This document shows, piece by piece, positions 18,246 through 28,317 of a stretch of 64,000 bases of DNA. This DNA is from Candidatus Nitricoxidireducens bremensis (GTDB lineage Bacteria > Pseudomonadota > Gammaproteobacteria > Burkholderiales > Rhodocyclaceae). Numbering within the stretch: the first letter of the stretch is position 1; every line of letters starts with the position of its first letter. A program made the translations under genes and the position numbers. The DNA lies in the NCBI GenBank assembly GCA_030247725.1, contig JAOTRT010000003.1:392187-456186 (forward strand). The letters are read 5' to 3'. The notes under the pieces are model-generated. The model had not been told where the DNA came from. It saw nothing but the letters and a program-made list of their open reading frames with translations, and did no database searches.

Positions 18246-19975
18246 GCTTTACGCTGCACGGCCTGGCGGTCTCCTCCGGCATCGCCATCGGCCGCGCCCA
18301 CCTGATTTCCCATGCCACCCTGGAAGTGGCCCAGTACCAGTTGCGCGAACGCAGCGTCGGCGCCGAGATCGCCCGTTTCGACAAGGCCTTCGCCACCGTC
18401 CGTACGGAGCTGGAGACCCTGCGCAAGGATGCCGTGGTACCCGGCTCTCCCAGCGAGCTGTCGGCCTTCGTGGACATCCACGCCATGATCCTCGACGATC
18501 CGCTGCTGGCGGAAGTGCCCAAGGACCTGATCCGCGAGCGCCGCTGCAACGCTGAATGGGCCCTGGTGCAGCAGATGGACCACCTCGTCGCCCAGTTCGA
18601 GGAGATCGAGGACGCCTACCTGCGGGAACGCAAGCACGACGTCGTCCAGGTGGTGGAGCGCGTGCTCAAGGCCCTCATGGGCAAGCAGCGCAAGCTTTCC
18701 AGGCGTGGCCGCAGCGACGACGAACCCCTCATCGTCGTCGCCCACGACCTTTCGCCCGCCGACACCATCCAGTTCAAGAACCTGAAGATCGGCGGCTTCG
18801 TCACCGATCTCGGCGGCGCCACCTCCCATACCGCCATCGTCGCCCGCAGCCTGGCGATCCCGGCCGTCGTCGGCCTCCACCACGCGCGTCCGCTGGTGCT
18901 GGAGGACGACTTGCTGATCGTGGACGGCGCCCGCGGCGTGCTCATCGTCGAGCCCGACGCCCGCGTGCTGGAGGAATACCGGCTGCGCAAGAGCGAACTG
19001 GAGCTGGAACGCTCCAAGCTCAAGCGGCTCACCACGGCGCGTGCCGCCACCCTCGACGAGGTGCTGGTCTCCCTCCAGGCCAACATCGAGCTGCCCCAGG
19101 ACATGGCCCAGGTGAAGGAGGTGGAGGCCGACGGCATCGGCCTCTTCCGCACCGAGTTCCTGTTCATGAACCGGGACACGCTGCCTTCCGAGAACGAACA
19201 GTTCGAGGCCTACCGCACCGTGGTCAAGGCCATGGGCGGTAAGCCGGTCACCATCCGCACCCTCGACATCGGCGCCGACAAGACGGCCCAGGCCCTGCGC
19301 GGTGCCGAGCGCCAGGCGCCCAATCCGGCCCTCGGCCTGCGGGCGATCCGCTACTGCCTGGCCGAGCCCCAGCTCTTCCTGACCCAGCTGCGCGCCATCC
19401 TGCGCGCCTCCCACTACGGCCGCATCCGCCTGCTGGTGCCCATGCTGGCCCACGTCAAGGAGATCGAGCAGACGCTGATGATGATCTGGCTCGCCAAGGA
19501 GCAGTTGCGCGCCGAGAAGCTCAAGTTCGACGAGAGCATCGAAGTGGGCGGCATGATCGAGATTCCCGCCGCGGCGCTGGCCCTGGGCCCCTTCCTCAAG
19601 CGCCTGCATTTCCTCTCCATCGGCACCAACGACCTGATCCAGTACACCCTGGCCATCGACCGCACCGACGAATCGGTGGCCGGTCTCTACGACCCGCTGC
19701 ATCCGGCGGTGCTGCGGCTGGTGGCCCAGACCATCCAGGCGGCGAACCGCGCCGAAACGCCGGTGGCCGTCTGCGGCGAGATGGCGGGCGACCCGGCCTT
19801 CACGCGGCTGCTCATCGGCATGGGGCTGCGCCAGTTCTCCATGCACCCGTCCCAGATCCTGGAGGTCAAGCACCAGGTGGTGATGGCCGACGCCGAGCAG
19901 CTCGCCCTCAAGGTCGCGCGCATCCTGCGCCTGGAGGAGCCGGACAAGATCCGCGAGCAGGTGGAACGGCTGTAG
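18242..19975 (+). CDS. ptsI: Phosphoenolpyruvate-protein phosphotransferase, enzyme I
   Basis: A 577-residue EI, the standard length. It begins at GTG 18242 (GTGA overlap with ptsH). The active-site histidine lies in GGATSHTAIVARS (about residue 195). The C-terminal PEP-binding TIM barrel shows FRTEFLFMNRD, IRTLDIGADK and the catalytic cysteine region (ETPVAVCGEMAGDP). It draws phosphate from PEP and passes it to HPr. Its stop codon is buried in a palindrome shared with the convergent gene. Confidence 0.97.
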   Translation: MSFTLHGLAVSSGIAIGRAHLISHATLEVAQYQLRERSVGAEIARFDKAFATVRTELETLRKDAVVPGSPSELSAFVDIHAMILDDPLLAEVPKDLIRERRCNAEWALVQQMDHLVAQFEEIEDAYLRERKHDVVQVVERVLKALMGKQRKLSRRGRSDDEPLIVVAHDLSPADTIQFKNLKIGGFVTDLGGATSHTAIVARSLAIPAVVGLHHARPLVLEDDLLIVDGARGVLIVEPDARVLEEYRLRKSELELERSKLKRLTTARAATLDEVLVSLQANIELPQDMAQVKEVEADGIGLFRTEFLFMNRDTLPSENEQFEAYRTVVKAMGGKPVTIRTLDIGADKTAQALRGAERQAPNPALGLRAIRYCLAEPQLFLTQLRAILRASHYGRIRLLVPMLAHVKEIEQTLMMIWLAKEQLRAEKLKFDESIEVGGMIEIPAAALALGPFLKRLHFLSIGTNDLIQYTLAIDRTDESVAGLYDPLHPAVLRLVAQTIQAANRAETPVAVCGEMAGDPAFTRLLIGMGLRQFSMHPSQILEVKHQVVMADAEQLALKVARILRLEEPDKIREQVERL

Positions 19976-19993
19976 CCGGCCCGGGGCCGGCTA
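19973..19993. terminator. Bidirectional hairpin joining two convergent stop codons
   Basis: TAGCCGGCC (19973-19981) and GGCCGGCTA (19985-19993) form a perfect nine-base-pair stem with a three-base loop. Each TAG is a stop codon, one for ptsI (plus) and one for the MASE1-PAS gene (minus). There is no T tract, so termination activity is uncertain. Confidence 0.5.
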
Positions 19994-22363
19994 TTCCGGC
20001 GCCCCGTCCAGGTATTCCGAGAGGTCGGTGAACACGACGAAGACTTCGTCCTCGCCGACGCTGGTGAGGGTCGCCACGGTCTTCACGCGGCCGTCGCGGC
20101 AGCGCATGCGGCTCTTGAAGCGCAGGGTGCTGCGGCCTTCCTGCAGGGTCCGCTCCAGCGCCGCGAACCAGGCGCTACGCTGGGTTTCCCGGTAGTCCGG
20201 GTCCGGGTAAACCAGGCGCCACCAGGCATCCAGGGTCGGTGCTTCGGCGCGGCTGTAGCCGAACAGTTCCACCGCCGCCGGGTTCAGGTACATCAGCTTG
20301 CCGTTGGTGTCGAGCATGGCGAAGGCGGCCGGCGAAAGCTCCTGGAAGCGGCGCAGCCGGTCTTCGCTGCGCTTGCGCTCGGTGATGTCGAGGATGATGC
20401 CGATGAGGCCGCTGCTGTTGCCCGCGGCATCGGTAAACACCGCCTTGTGGAACATCACGTCGCGGCGGCCCTGGGCCGTGGCGATCTGGGCTTCGTAGAT
20501 CTGGGTGGCGGGGTTGGCGAACAGCTTGTCGTCGGCGGCCTTGTACTGGGCCGCCAGCTCGGGCGGCGCGATGTCGAACACCGTCTTGCCGATGTAGTCC
20601 TGCAGGCCGATGCCGAAGGTGTCGGCGAAGCTCTGGTTGTAGCCCAGGTAGCGGCCGTCGCGGTTCTTGTAGAACACCGGGCTCGGGATGGTGTCCAGCA
20701 GGATGCGCAGGAAGGCGGCCTGGGCCGCCAGGGCCTTCTCGGCGGCGCGGCGTTCGGCGATGTCGCGCACGGCGACGATACGCATGGGCTTGCCCTGGAA
20801 GACGAAGGGCTTGCCGAAGACCTCGACGGGAAAACGGCTGCCGCCGGCCCGCAGCGCCACGGTCTCGAAGTGCTTGAACTCCTGGTCCTGGGTCATCTCG
20901 CCGAGGAGGCGGGAGTGTTCCTCGGCCGGGATGAAGTCGAGGATCGAGCAGCCGACGATGTCGTCCTCGCGGCGGGCGAGCTGCTCGGCCAGGGCCTGGT
21001 TCACGAAGACGACGCGGCCGTAGTCGTGGATCAGCAGGCCCTCGAAGGTGGCGTCGGCCACCTCGTGGAAACGCCGCTCGCTGGCGGCCAGGGCTTCCCG
21101 CGATTCGATTTCGGCCGTCACGTCCTTGCCGACGCCGCGATAGCCGGCGAAGGCGCCGCGGCGGTCGAAGACCGGTTCGCCGCTGACCGTGTAGTAGGTC
21201 GCGCCGCCGTCGGCCAGTGCGTGGCGCAGGATCAAGCCGACGAAAGTGCGGCGGGCGGCCAGATCGGCGCGATGGGCTTCCCAGGTGGTGCCGTAGGGCG
21301 TTACGCCGGGCAGTTCCCAGCGGCGCTTGCCGAGCAGCAGGGGCGGCTCCGTGGCCGGGTTGCCGAACACCGGGCCTTCGAAGGCCGTGAAGCGCAGCTC
21401 GGCATCCTGTTCCCAATACCAGTCGGAACTCAGGGTGGTCAGGCGCCGGAAGCGTTCCTCGCCGGCCTGGGCCGCCGCCGCGATCTGGCGGGTGCGATGG
21501 ACGTGGGCGGCGAGGACCAGCAGGGTCACGCTGGCCAGAATGACGAAGCCGTGCAGGGCGTAGGAGCGGTCGAGCAGGGAGTCCCCCAGCAGGGGGCCGA
21601 GGCTGCCCGTGGCGCCATAGACGAGGGCCGTCACCGCCACCACGTTCACCGACAGGGGCACCGCCGGATGGCTGCGCACCGTGAGCCACATCATCAGGGG
21701 CAGCAGCAGCGCGGCCTGCAGATGGGCGCTGGGCAGGAAGAAACGGCCGCCGACGAAGGTCACCAGGGCCAGGAGCAGGGCTACGGCGGCCACCGCCAGG
21801 GTGTCCAGCCCGCGACCTTCGACGAAGTGTTCGGCAGCCGCGGCTTCGCGCCAGGCCAGCAGCGCGGGCGCCAGCACCACGACGCCGAGGGCGTCGCCCA
21901 GCCACCAGACGATGATGGCTGAGTCGAGGGCGCCGGGCGGAATCTGCCCTGCCAGCTGAAGCACCAGGGGACCGGAAAGACCGGCGAGGGCGCTGCAGCC
22001 GTAGGCGATGGCGAGGAAGCGGAAGGGGGCCCGGGGACTGCCGCTGAATCCTTCGGGCAGGAAGCGGTGAGTGAGCCAGGCGCCGCACCAGGCGGCAGCG
22101 GCGCCGCAGACGCCGATGAGGCCGGCCACGTACCAGGGGGCGCCGGCCGACAGGGTGATGGCGGCCTGCCCCAGCCACAGGCCCGGCAGCAGGCGCGGCC
22201 CGGCGATGACCAGGGCCGCGAGGCCCAGTCCCGCCGGCAGCCAGACCGGGGAGATGTGGGGCCCGAGAGTCGCCAGGGTCAGGCAGGCATGGGCCAGCAG
22301 CCCGTAGAGGGCGGCGGTCAGCAGGTTGGCGGCGATCAGGCGCAGGGATGGGGTGGCGGACAT
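19991..22363 (-). CDS. MASE1 membrane sensor with four PAS domains and no output domain
   Basis: A 790-residue protein. Residues 1-300 form an eight-helix MASE1-type membrane sensor (SPVWLPAGLGLA, IIVWWLGDALGVVVLAPAL). About four PAS/PAC domains follow (starting near 315, 440, 560 and 680; for example ITERKRSEDRLRR joins the third and fourth). The protein ends inside PAS material (VFVVFTDLSEYL) with no GGDEF, EAL or histidine kinase. The end is not a window or frameshift artefact, because ptsI begins immediately. It could signal by protein contact. The start ATG 22363 leaves a 66-nt gap to the MATE gene stop. Confidence 0.88.
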   Translation of the reverse strand: MSATPSLRLIAANLLTAALYGLLAHACLTLATLGPHISPVWLPAGLGLAALVIAGPRLLPGLWLGQAAITLSAGAPWYVAGLIGVCGAAAAWCGAWLTHRFLPEGFSGSPRAPFRFLAIAYGCSALAGLSGPLVLQLAGQIPPGALDSAIIVWWLGDALGVVVLAPALLAWREAAAAEHFVEGRGLDTLAVAAVALLLALVTFVGGRFFLPSAHLQAALLLPLMMWLTVRSHPAVPLSVNVVAVTALVYGATGSLGPLLGDSLLDRSYALHGFVILASVTLLVLAAHVHRTRQIAAAAQAGEERFRRLTTLSSDWYWEQDAELRFTAFEGPVFGNPATEPPLLLGKRRWELPGVTPYGTTWEAHRADLAARRTFVGLILRHALADGGATYYTVSGEPVFDRRGAFAGYRGVGKDVTAEIESREALAASERRFHEVADATFEGLLIHDYGRVVFVNQALAEQLARREDDIVGCSILDFIPAEEHSRLLGEMTQDQEFKHFETVALRAGGSRFPVEVFGKPFVFQGKPMRIVAVRDIAERRAAEKALAAQAAFLRILLDTIPSPVFYKNRDGRYLGYNQSFADTFGIGLQDYIGKTVFDIAPPELAAQYKAADDKLFANPATQIYEAQIATAQGRRDVMFHKAVFTDAAGNSSGLIGIILDITERKRSEDRLRRFQELSPAAFAMLDTNGKLMYLNPAAVELFGYSRAEAPTLDAWWRLVYPDPDYRETQRSAWFAALERTLQEGRSTLRFKSRMRCRDGRVKTVATLTSVGEDEVFVVFTDLSEYLDGAPE

Positions 22364-22429
22364 GGGGCAGGGTCCCGGGGCCGTCCATTATGCCCGCATA
22401 ATTTCCCTGCGCTGCCGGCGCGGCGGAAA

Positions 22430-23809
22430 TCAGGCGCTACGGCTGACGCGCTCGAAGTAGAAGGTCACCAGCCCGCCGGCCAGGGCCAGGCTGGCGATGG
22501 CGGCGATCCAGAAGCCGGCGGCGCCGAGGGGGGCGCCCAGGCCGTCGCCCAGGCCGATGGCGACGCCGCCGCCCAGGCCCAGGCCCCAGAGGGCCACGGC
22601 GTAGATCACCATGGGCACCGTGGATTTGCGGTAGCCGCGCAGGGCGTTCACCGCCACCGCCTGGAGGGCGTCGGCCAGGTGATAGACGGCCACCAGGACG
22701 ATCAGCGTTGCCGCCGCTGCCCGCACCGCCGGGTCCGGCGTGTAGAGGGCGGCGATGGGGGCGGCACCGAACCAGAGCAGCAGCGACACCGCCAGCGCCA
22801 GGCCCATGCCGAGGGCGATGCCGTACCAGCCGGCGCGGCGGGCGCGCCGCCGGTCGCCGGCCCCCAGGGCCTGGCCGGCCAGTACCGCCGTGGCGTTGCC
22901 GAGGGACAGGGGCAGCATGAAGGTCAGGGCCGCCAGGTTGGCGGCGATCTGGTGGGCGCCCGAGGCCGTCGGGCCGAGGCGGGCGATGAACAGGGCCATG
23001 AAGGTGAAGGCCGTCACATCCACGAGGAAGGTGGCGCCGATGGGCAGGCCCAGCTTCAGCAGCGCCGCGATGGCGGCCGGCCGTGGCGGTTCGAAGCGTG
23101 CGAACAGGGCGAATTCCCGGTAGGCCGGGTGGCGGGCGCTCCAGCCCCAGGCGGCCAGGGCGGTGATCCAGGCGACGATGGCGGTCGCCACGCCGCAGCC
23201 CGTGCTGCCCAGGGCCGGCAAGCCGAAGAGGCCGTACATGAGCACGGCGTTGAGGGGCACCTTGAGGGCGAGGCCGGCCAGGTTGAAGATCATGATCGGC
23301 CGCGTGCGGCCGATGCCGGACGAGAAGCCGTAGAACAGGCGGAAGGCGAGGGCCGCCGGCACGCTCCAGGACACGGCGTCGAGATAGGCGCGCACCTTGG
23401 CTTCCACCGCCGGCTGCAGTTGCGTCAGCGCCAGGAAGGGTTCCGGGTTGCGCAGCAGCAGCACGGCGATGGTCGCCAGGGCCAGGGCCATCCAGGCGCT
23501 CTGGGTCACGTCGGCGCCGATGGCGGTGTAGCGGCCGGCGCCGTAATGGTGGGCCACCGTCGGCGTCAGGGCCAGCAGCACGCCCATGATGCTGACGAAC
23601 ACCGTGACGTAGATGGAGGCGCCGATGCCGACCGCCGCCAGGTCGAGGGCCGAGAGCCGGCCGGCCATCACCGTGTCGGCCACGCCGCTGGCCATGACCG
23701 CCAGTTGGGCGATCAGCACCGGCCACGCAAGGCGGGCGAGTTCGCGGGCAAGGGAGGCGGGCTTTTCCATGGCGGGACTGGGGCTTTCGGCGGCGGGCGT
23801 CGGCTGCAT
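22430..23809 (-). CDS. MATE-family multidrug/Na+ antiporter (NorM-like)
   Basis: A 459-residue protein with twelve predicted helices in two homologous halves. Typical MATE features are LARLAWPVLIAQLAVMASGVADTVMAGR at the N-terminus, the VPAALAFRLFYGFSSGIGRTRP segment, and LPLSLGNATAVLAGQALGAGD in the second half. It exports cationic drugs or flavins using an ion gradient in the inner membrane. It is divergent from the large dehydrogenase, with 50 nt between start codons. Confidence 0.93.
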   Translation of the reverse strand: MQPTPAAESPSPAMEKPASLARELARLAWPVLIAQLAVMASGVADTVMAGRLSALDLAAVGIGASIYVTVFVSIMGVLLALTPTVAHHYGAGRYTAIGADVTQSAWMALALATIAVLLLRNPEPFLALTQLQPAVEAKVRAYLDAVSWSVPAALAFRLFYGFSSGIGRTRPIMIFNLAGLALKVPLNAVLMYGLFGLPALGSTGCGVATAIVAWITALAAWGWSARHPAYREFALFARFEPPRPAAIAALLKLGLPIGATFLVDVTAFTFMALFIARLGPTASGAHQIAANLAALTFMLPLSLGNATAVLAGQALGAGDRRRARRAGWYGIALGMGLALAVSLLLWFGAAPIAALYTPDPAVRAAAATLIVLVAVYHLADALQAVAVNALRGYRKSTVPMVIYAVALWGLGLGGGVAIGLGDGLGAPLGAAGFWIAAIASLALAGGLVTFYFERVSRSA

Positions 23810-23859
23810 GCTGCAGCGCGATAGCCTAGAATATCAACCTTTGCCAAAAGTTCCGCCCC

Positions 23860-26800
23860 ATGTCCGCACGCCTGCGCGAGATCCCCTACAACTACACCTC
23901 CTTCTCCGACCGGGAGATCGTCATCCGCCTGCTCGGCGAGGAGATGTGGCGGGTCCTCGACACCCTGCGCGGCCAGCGCGTCACGGGCCGCTCGGCGCGC
24001 ATGCTCTACGAGGTGCTGGGCGACATCTGGGTGGTGCGGCGCAATCCCTACATCGAGGACGACCTGCTCGCCGACCGCAACCGGCGGGATGCCCTGGTGG
24101 GCGCCCTCAAGCATCGCCTGGCCGAGATCGAGAAGCGCCGCGCCGGCAACGACGCCGTGGCCCAGCTGTTGATGGCAGTGCAGAAAGCCGTGGTGGAGTT
24201 CGAGGCCTGGTTCGGCGCCACCCTGGACCTGCGCCGCAAGACCCTGCGCGAGCTGGCGCGCCATACGCGCCGCGACAACATCTGCTTCGACGGCCTGGCC
24301 CGCGTCTCCCATGTGACCGACGCCACCGACTGGCGCGTCGAGTATCCCTTCGTCGTGCTGACGCCCGATACCGAAGCCGAGATCGCGCCGCTGGTGCGCG
24401 GCTGCATCGCCCTCGGCCTCACCATCATCCCGCGCGGCGGCGGCACCGGCTACACCGGCGGCGCCGTGCCGCTGACGCCAAATGCCGTAGTCATCAACAC
24501 CGAGAAGCTCATCGACATGGGCCCGGTGGAGCAGACGACCCTGCCGGGCGTGGATCGGCCCTACGCCACCGTTCGCACCGGCGCAGGCATCGTCACGCGC
24601 CGCGTCATGGAGCGGGCCGAGGAGGCGGGCCTGGTGTTCGCCTGCGATCCCACTTCGGCCGACGCCTCCTGCATCGGCGGCAACATCGCCATGAACGCCG
24701 GCGGCAAGAAGGCCGTGCTGTGGGGCACGGCCCTGGACAACCTGGCATCCTGGCGCATGGTCACGCCCGCCGGCGAATGGCTGGACGTGGAGCGTATCGG
24801 CCACAACCTGGGCAAGATCCACGACCAGGAGACCGCCGTCTTCCGCCTGACCCGGCGCGACGACAAGGGCCGCGTCCTCGGCGAGGAAACGCTGAACATC
24901 CCCGGCGCCACCTTTCGCAAGACGGGCCTCGGCAAGGACGTCACCGACAAGTTCCTCGCCGGCCTGCCCGGCGTGCAGAAGGAAGGCTGCGACGGCATCA
25001 TCACCTCGGCGGTGTGGATACTGCACAAGATGCCGCCGGTGGTGCGCACCGTCTGCCTGGAGTTCTTCGGCCAGGTACGCGAGGCGGTGCCCTCCATCGT
25101 CGAGATCACCGAGTACCTGAAGTCTCGCCCGGGCGGCGCCATCCTGGCCGGCCTCGAACATCTGGACGAACGCTACGTGAAGGCCGTCGGCTACGCCACC
25201 AAGGCCAAGCGCCACGGCCGGCCGAAGATGGTGCTGATCGGCGACATCGTCGGCGACGACGAGGAGGCCGTCATGCGCGCCGCCTCGGAAGTCGTGCGCA
25301 TCGCCAACTCCCGCTCCGGCGAGGGCTTCATCGCCGTCTCGGCGGAGGCGCGCAAGAAGTTCTGGCTCGACCGGGGCCGCACCGCCGCCATCTCCAAGCA
25401 CACCAACGCCTTCAAGGTGAACGAGGACGTGGTGATCCCCCTGCCGCGCATGGGCGACTACTGCGACGGCATCGAGCGCATCAACATCGAGTTGTCCACG
25501 GTCAACAAGATCGCCCTGTGCGATGCCCTCGCCGAGTTCCTGCAGGGCGAGCTGCCGCTGCACCTGGGCGATACGGGCCTCGACAAGAACGAGATCATCG
25601 GCGACCGCCGCAGCCAGGCCCTGGAGGCCGTGGCCGAGGTGCGCGCCCGCTGGCAGAAGCTGCTCGACACCCTGGACGCCCCCTGGCCCGAGGGACCGGC
25701 CGGCGTGAACGTGTTCCACAAGCTGCAGGACTACTCGGTGCGCGTCTCCTGGAAGCGCGAGCTGAGACCGTTGTTGGAGACCATCTTCGACGGCAACGCC
25801 TTCCGCCCCGTGCTGGAGAAAATCGACGCCCTCCACAAGGAAGTGCTGCGCGACCGCCTGTTCGTCGCCCTGCACATGCATGCCGGCGACGGCAACGTGC
25901 ACACCAACCTCCCGGTGAACTCGGACCGTTACGCGATGCTGCAGACGGCCTACCGCACGGTGGATCGCATCATGCATCTCGCCCGTAGCCTCGACGGCGT
26001 GATCTCCGGCGAGCACGGCATCGGCATCACCAAGCTCGAATATCTCTCGGCCGAGGAGATGGCGCCCTTCCGCGACTACAAGCGCCGCATCGATCCCGAG
26101 GGCCGCTTCAACAAGGGCAAGCTGATGGAAGGCGGCGATCTGCGCGACGCCTATACGCCGTCCTTCGCCCTGCTGGGCGTCGAGTCCCTCATCATGGAGC
26201 AGTCGGAGATCGGCAAGATCTCCGACATGGTCAAGGACTGCCTGCGCTGCGGCAAGTGCAAGCCGGTCTGCTCGACCCACGTACCGCGCGCCAACCTGCT
26301 CTACAGCCCGCGCAACAAGATCCTCGGCACCGGCCTGCTGGTGGAGGCCTTCCTCTACGAGGAGCAGACCCGCCGCGGCATCAGCCTGCAGCACTTCGAC
26401 GAATTCAACGACGTGGCCGACCACTGCACGATCTGCCACAAGTGCGTGAAGCCCTGCCCGGTGGACATCGACTTCGGCGACGTCTCCGTCGCCATGCGCA
26501 ACTTCCTGCGCGCCCAGGGCAAGAAGAAGACGGCGCCGGGCACCGCCCTGGCGATGACCTTCCTCACCGCCACCGATCCCACGACCATCAAGGCCATGCG
26601 CGCCGGCATGATCGATATCGGCTACCGGGCCCAGCGCCTCGGCCACCGCATCGCCAAGTCCCTCGGCCTGATCCAGGAGACGGTGAAGCATCCGCCCGCC
26701 ACCCTCGGCCGGCCGACCGTCAAGACCCAGGTCATCCACTTCCTCAACAAGCCCATGCCGGCCGGCGTGCCCAGCCGCACCAGCCGCTCCCTGCTGGACA

Positions 26801-27648
26801 TCGAGGACGATGCCGTGATCCCGGTGATCCGCGATCCGCAGAAGACCAGCGAGGAATCGGACGCCGTCTTCTACTTCCCCGGCTGCGGCTCCGAGCGCCT
26901 GTTCTCCCAGGTGGGCCTCGCCACCCAGGCCATGCTCTACGAGATCGGCGCCGTTACGGTACTGCCGCCGGGCTACCTGTGCTGCGGCTACCCCCAGAAC
27001 GCCGCCGGCAACGAAGACCTGGGCCAGGCCATCACCACCCAGAACCGGGTGCTGTTCCATCGCGTCGCCAACACGCTCAACTACCTGGACATCAAGACGG
27101 TCATCGTCTCCTGCGGCACCTGCATGGACCAGCTGCTCAAATACCAGTTCGAGCAGATCTTCCCCGGCTGCCGGCTGCTGGACATCCACGAATACCTGGC
27201 TGAGAAGGGCGTCAAGCTCGAAGGCGTGCAGGGCGTGCGCTACATGTACCACGAGCCCTGCCATTCGCCGATGAAGACCACCAACAACCCGGTCAAGCTG
27301 GTGTCCGGCCTGCTGGGGGCGGACGTGGACCTCTCCGACCGCTGCTGCGGCGAATCTGGCACCCTGGCCGTTACCCGGCCCGATGTGTCCACCCAGGTGC
27401 GCTTCCGCAAGCAGCAGGAGATCGAAGCCGGCGCCGGCAAGCTGCGCGCCGACGGCTTCCAGGGCGACGTGAAGCTCCTCACCTCCTGCCCCAGTTGCCT
27501 TCAGGGTCTTTCCCGCTTCGAGGGCGATGCGACCGTCAAGGCCGACTACGTCGTCGTCGAGATGGCCAAGCACCTGCTCGGCAAGGACTGGCTCGCCAAC
27601 TACGTGCGGGCGGCGAATGCGGGGGGGATCGAGAGGGTGCTGCTCTGA
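23860..27648 (+). CDS. DUF3683-FAD-linked dehydrogenase fused to 4Fe-4S and CCG domains
   Basis: A 1262-residue fusion of flavin and iron-sulfur subunits, resembling GlcD+GlcF or D-lactate dehydrogenase. Order: an N-terminal DUF3683 domain (1-150), an FAD_binding_4 domain (about 155-350, [15 protein letters not shown]), an FAD-oxidase C-terminal domain (about 480-770, [11 protein letters not shown]), two ferredoxin cysteine clusters ([11 protein letters not shown] about 794, [11 protein letters not shown] about 857), then two CCG cysteine-rich domains ([10 protein letters not shown] about 1006, YHEPCHSPM about 1130). It should oxidise a 2-hydroxy acid and pass electrons to the quinone pool. 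The substrate is inferred only from the family. Confidence 0.92.
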   Translation: MSARLREIPYNYTSFSDREIVIRLLGEEMWRVLDTLRGQRVTGRSARMLYEVLGDIWVVRRNPYIEDDLLADRNRRDALVGALKHRLAEIEKRRAGNDAVAQLLMAVQKAVVEFEAWFGATLDLRRKTLRELARHTRRDNICFDGLARVSHVTDATDWRVEYPFVVLTPDTEAEIAPLVRGCIALGLTIIPRGGGTGYTGGAVPLTPNAVVINTEKLIDMGPVEQTTLPGVDRPYATVRTGAGIVTRRVMERAEEAGLVFACDPTSADASCIGGNIAMNAGGKKAVLWGTALDNLASWRMVTPAGEWLDVERIGHNLGKIHDQETAVFRLTRRDDKGRVLGEETLNIPGATFRKTGLGKDVTDKFLAGLPGVQKEGCDGIITSAVWILHKMPPVVRTVCLEFFGQVREAVPSIVEITEYLKSRPGGAILAGLEHLDERYVKAVGYATKAKRHGRPKMVLIGDIVGDDEEAVMRAASEVVRIANSRSGEGFIAVSAEARKKFWLDRGRTAAISKHTNAFKVNEDVVIPLPRMGDYCDGIERINIELSTVNKIALCDALAEFLQGELPLHLGDTGLDKNEIIGDRRSQALEAVAEVRARWQKLLDTLDAPWPEGPAGVNVFHKLQDYSVRVSWKRELRPLLETIFDGNAFRPVLEKIDALHKEVLRDRLFVALHMHAGDGNVHTNLPVNSDRYAMLQTAYRTVDRIMHLARSLDGVISGEHGIGITKLEYLSAEEMAPFRDYKRRIDPEGRFNKGKLMEGGDLRDAYTPSFALLGVESLIMEQSEIGKISDMVKDCLRCGKCKPVCSTHVPRANLLYSPRNKILGTGLLVEAFLYEEQTRRGISLQHFDEFNDVADHCTICHKCVKPCPVDIDFGDVSVAMRNFLRAQGKKKTAPGTALAMTFLTATDPTTIKAMRAGMIDIGYRAQRLGHRIAKSLGLIQETVKHPPATLGRPTVKTQVIHFLNKPMPAGVPSRTSRSLLDIEDDAVIPVIRDPQKTSEESDAVFYFPGCGSERLFSQVGLATQAMLYEIGAVTVLPPGYLCCGYPQNAAGNEDLGQAITTQNRVLFHRVANTLNYLDIKTVIVSCGTCMDQLLKYQFEQIFPGCRLLDIHEYLAEKGVKLEGVQGVRYMYHEPCHSPMKTTNNPVKLVSGLLGADVDLSDRCCGESGTLAVTRPDVSTQVRFRKQQEIEAGAGKLRADGFQGDVKLLTSCPSCLQGLSRFEGDATVKADYVVVEMAKHLLGKDWLANYVRAANAGGIERVLL

Positions 27649-27659
27649 CGGGAGGCCGC

Positions 27660-28013
27660 TCAGGCCAGCCTTGTCTTCAGGGTGACGAGCTCATCGAGCA
27701 GCAAGGGAGTGTCGTCGTGAACGATGCTCCACAGGATATCGTTGTCGATGCCGAGATAGCCGTGGATCAGCCGATTGCGCGTGGCGATGATCTGTCGCCA
27801 GGGAATCTGAGGGTTCTCGGCACGTAGCGTCTCCGGGATATGGGTGGCTGCTTCCCCGATCAGTTCGAGATTGCGCAAGGTGGCATCGTAGTTAAGCCCG
27901 CTGGTCACGAAGGCCGGTAGATCCAGGCCTTCCGTATAGGCGATCACCTTGCCTGCGAAATCGATCATGTCGTCGAGATAAAAGCGCCATTCGCGGGTAG
28001 CGGCGTCAGACAC
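27660..28013 (-). CDS. hepT: HepT-family toxin (DUF86 RNase)
   Basis: A 117-residue HEPN-fold protein. The catalytic R-x4-H-x-Y motif is present as R79, H84, Y86 (ATRNRLIHGY). In characterised HepT/MntA pairs this protein is an RNase toxin that is silenced when MntA adds AMP groups to the tyrosine. The start ATG 28013 overlaps the mntA end by eight bases, giving the usual antitoxin-first order in transcription. Base composition is less GC-rich than the flanking core genes, hinting at transfer. Confidence 0.9.
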   Translation of the reverse strand: MSDAATREWRFYLDDMIDFAGKVIAYTEGLDLPAFVTSGLNYDATLRNLELIGEAATHIPETLRAENPQIPWRQIIATRNRLIHGYLGIDNDILWSIVHDDTPLLLDELVTLKTRLA

Positions 28014-28317
28014 GGATCGCTTCTTTCTCTACATAGGGGCGTAGCTCCTCCCGCAGGGATTTCTCCGTTACCAGGTCAACCGCGCAGCCGAACAGGTCTT
28101 CGAGATAGAACTGGACGCCGAAGTAACGCGCCGAGCTTGCCGGTCCGTTGAAGGCGACAAGCACATCGACGTCGCTCGTCGACCCGGCGCTGTCCCGCGC
28201 CGTTGAACCGAACAGGGCAAGCTGGGTTACACCATAGCGATCCGCTAGGGCAGGTTTGCTACGGGCAAGGAGATCAATCGCATCCGCGCGCTTCAAGGTT
28301 GGGTCCATTCGGAACAT
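28006..28317 (-). CDS. mntA: MntA-family nucleotidyltransferase antitoxin
   Basis: A roughly 100-residue minimal nucleotidyltransferase with the GS-x10-D-x-D signature (LFGSTARDSAGSTSDVDVLV) that transfers AMP to HepT. I place the start at ATG 28317; ATG 28308 is almost as likely. An open frame extends farther upstream to 28440, but that part shows no family similarity. The pair is followed by the convergent dehydrogenase gene. Confidence 0.82.
   Translation of the reverse strand: MFRMDPTLKRADAIDLLARSKPALADRYGVTQLALFGSTARDSAGSTSDVDVLVAFNGPASSARYFGVQFYLEDLFGCAVDLVTEKSLREELRPYVEKEAIRV

Noticed and set aside
17243..19873. Very long open frame on the minus strand opposite the PTS genes
   Set aside because: It is antisense to ptsI, HPr and EIIA, which have clear motifs. 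Long antisense frames are expected from high-GC codon bias, and its translation is low-complexity Gly/Arg/His/Asp-rich.
23713..27573. 1286-codon open frame on the minus strand opposite the dehydrogenase
   Set aside because: It is complementary to a gene with unmistakable FAD and Fe-S motifs; the antisense translation has no domain pattern and compositional bias typical of GC-rich shadow frames.
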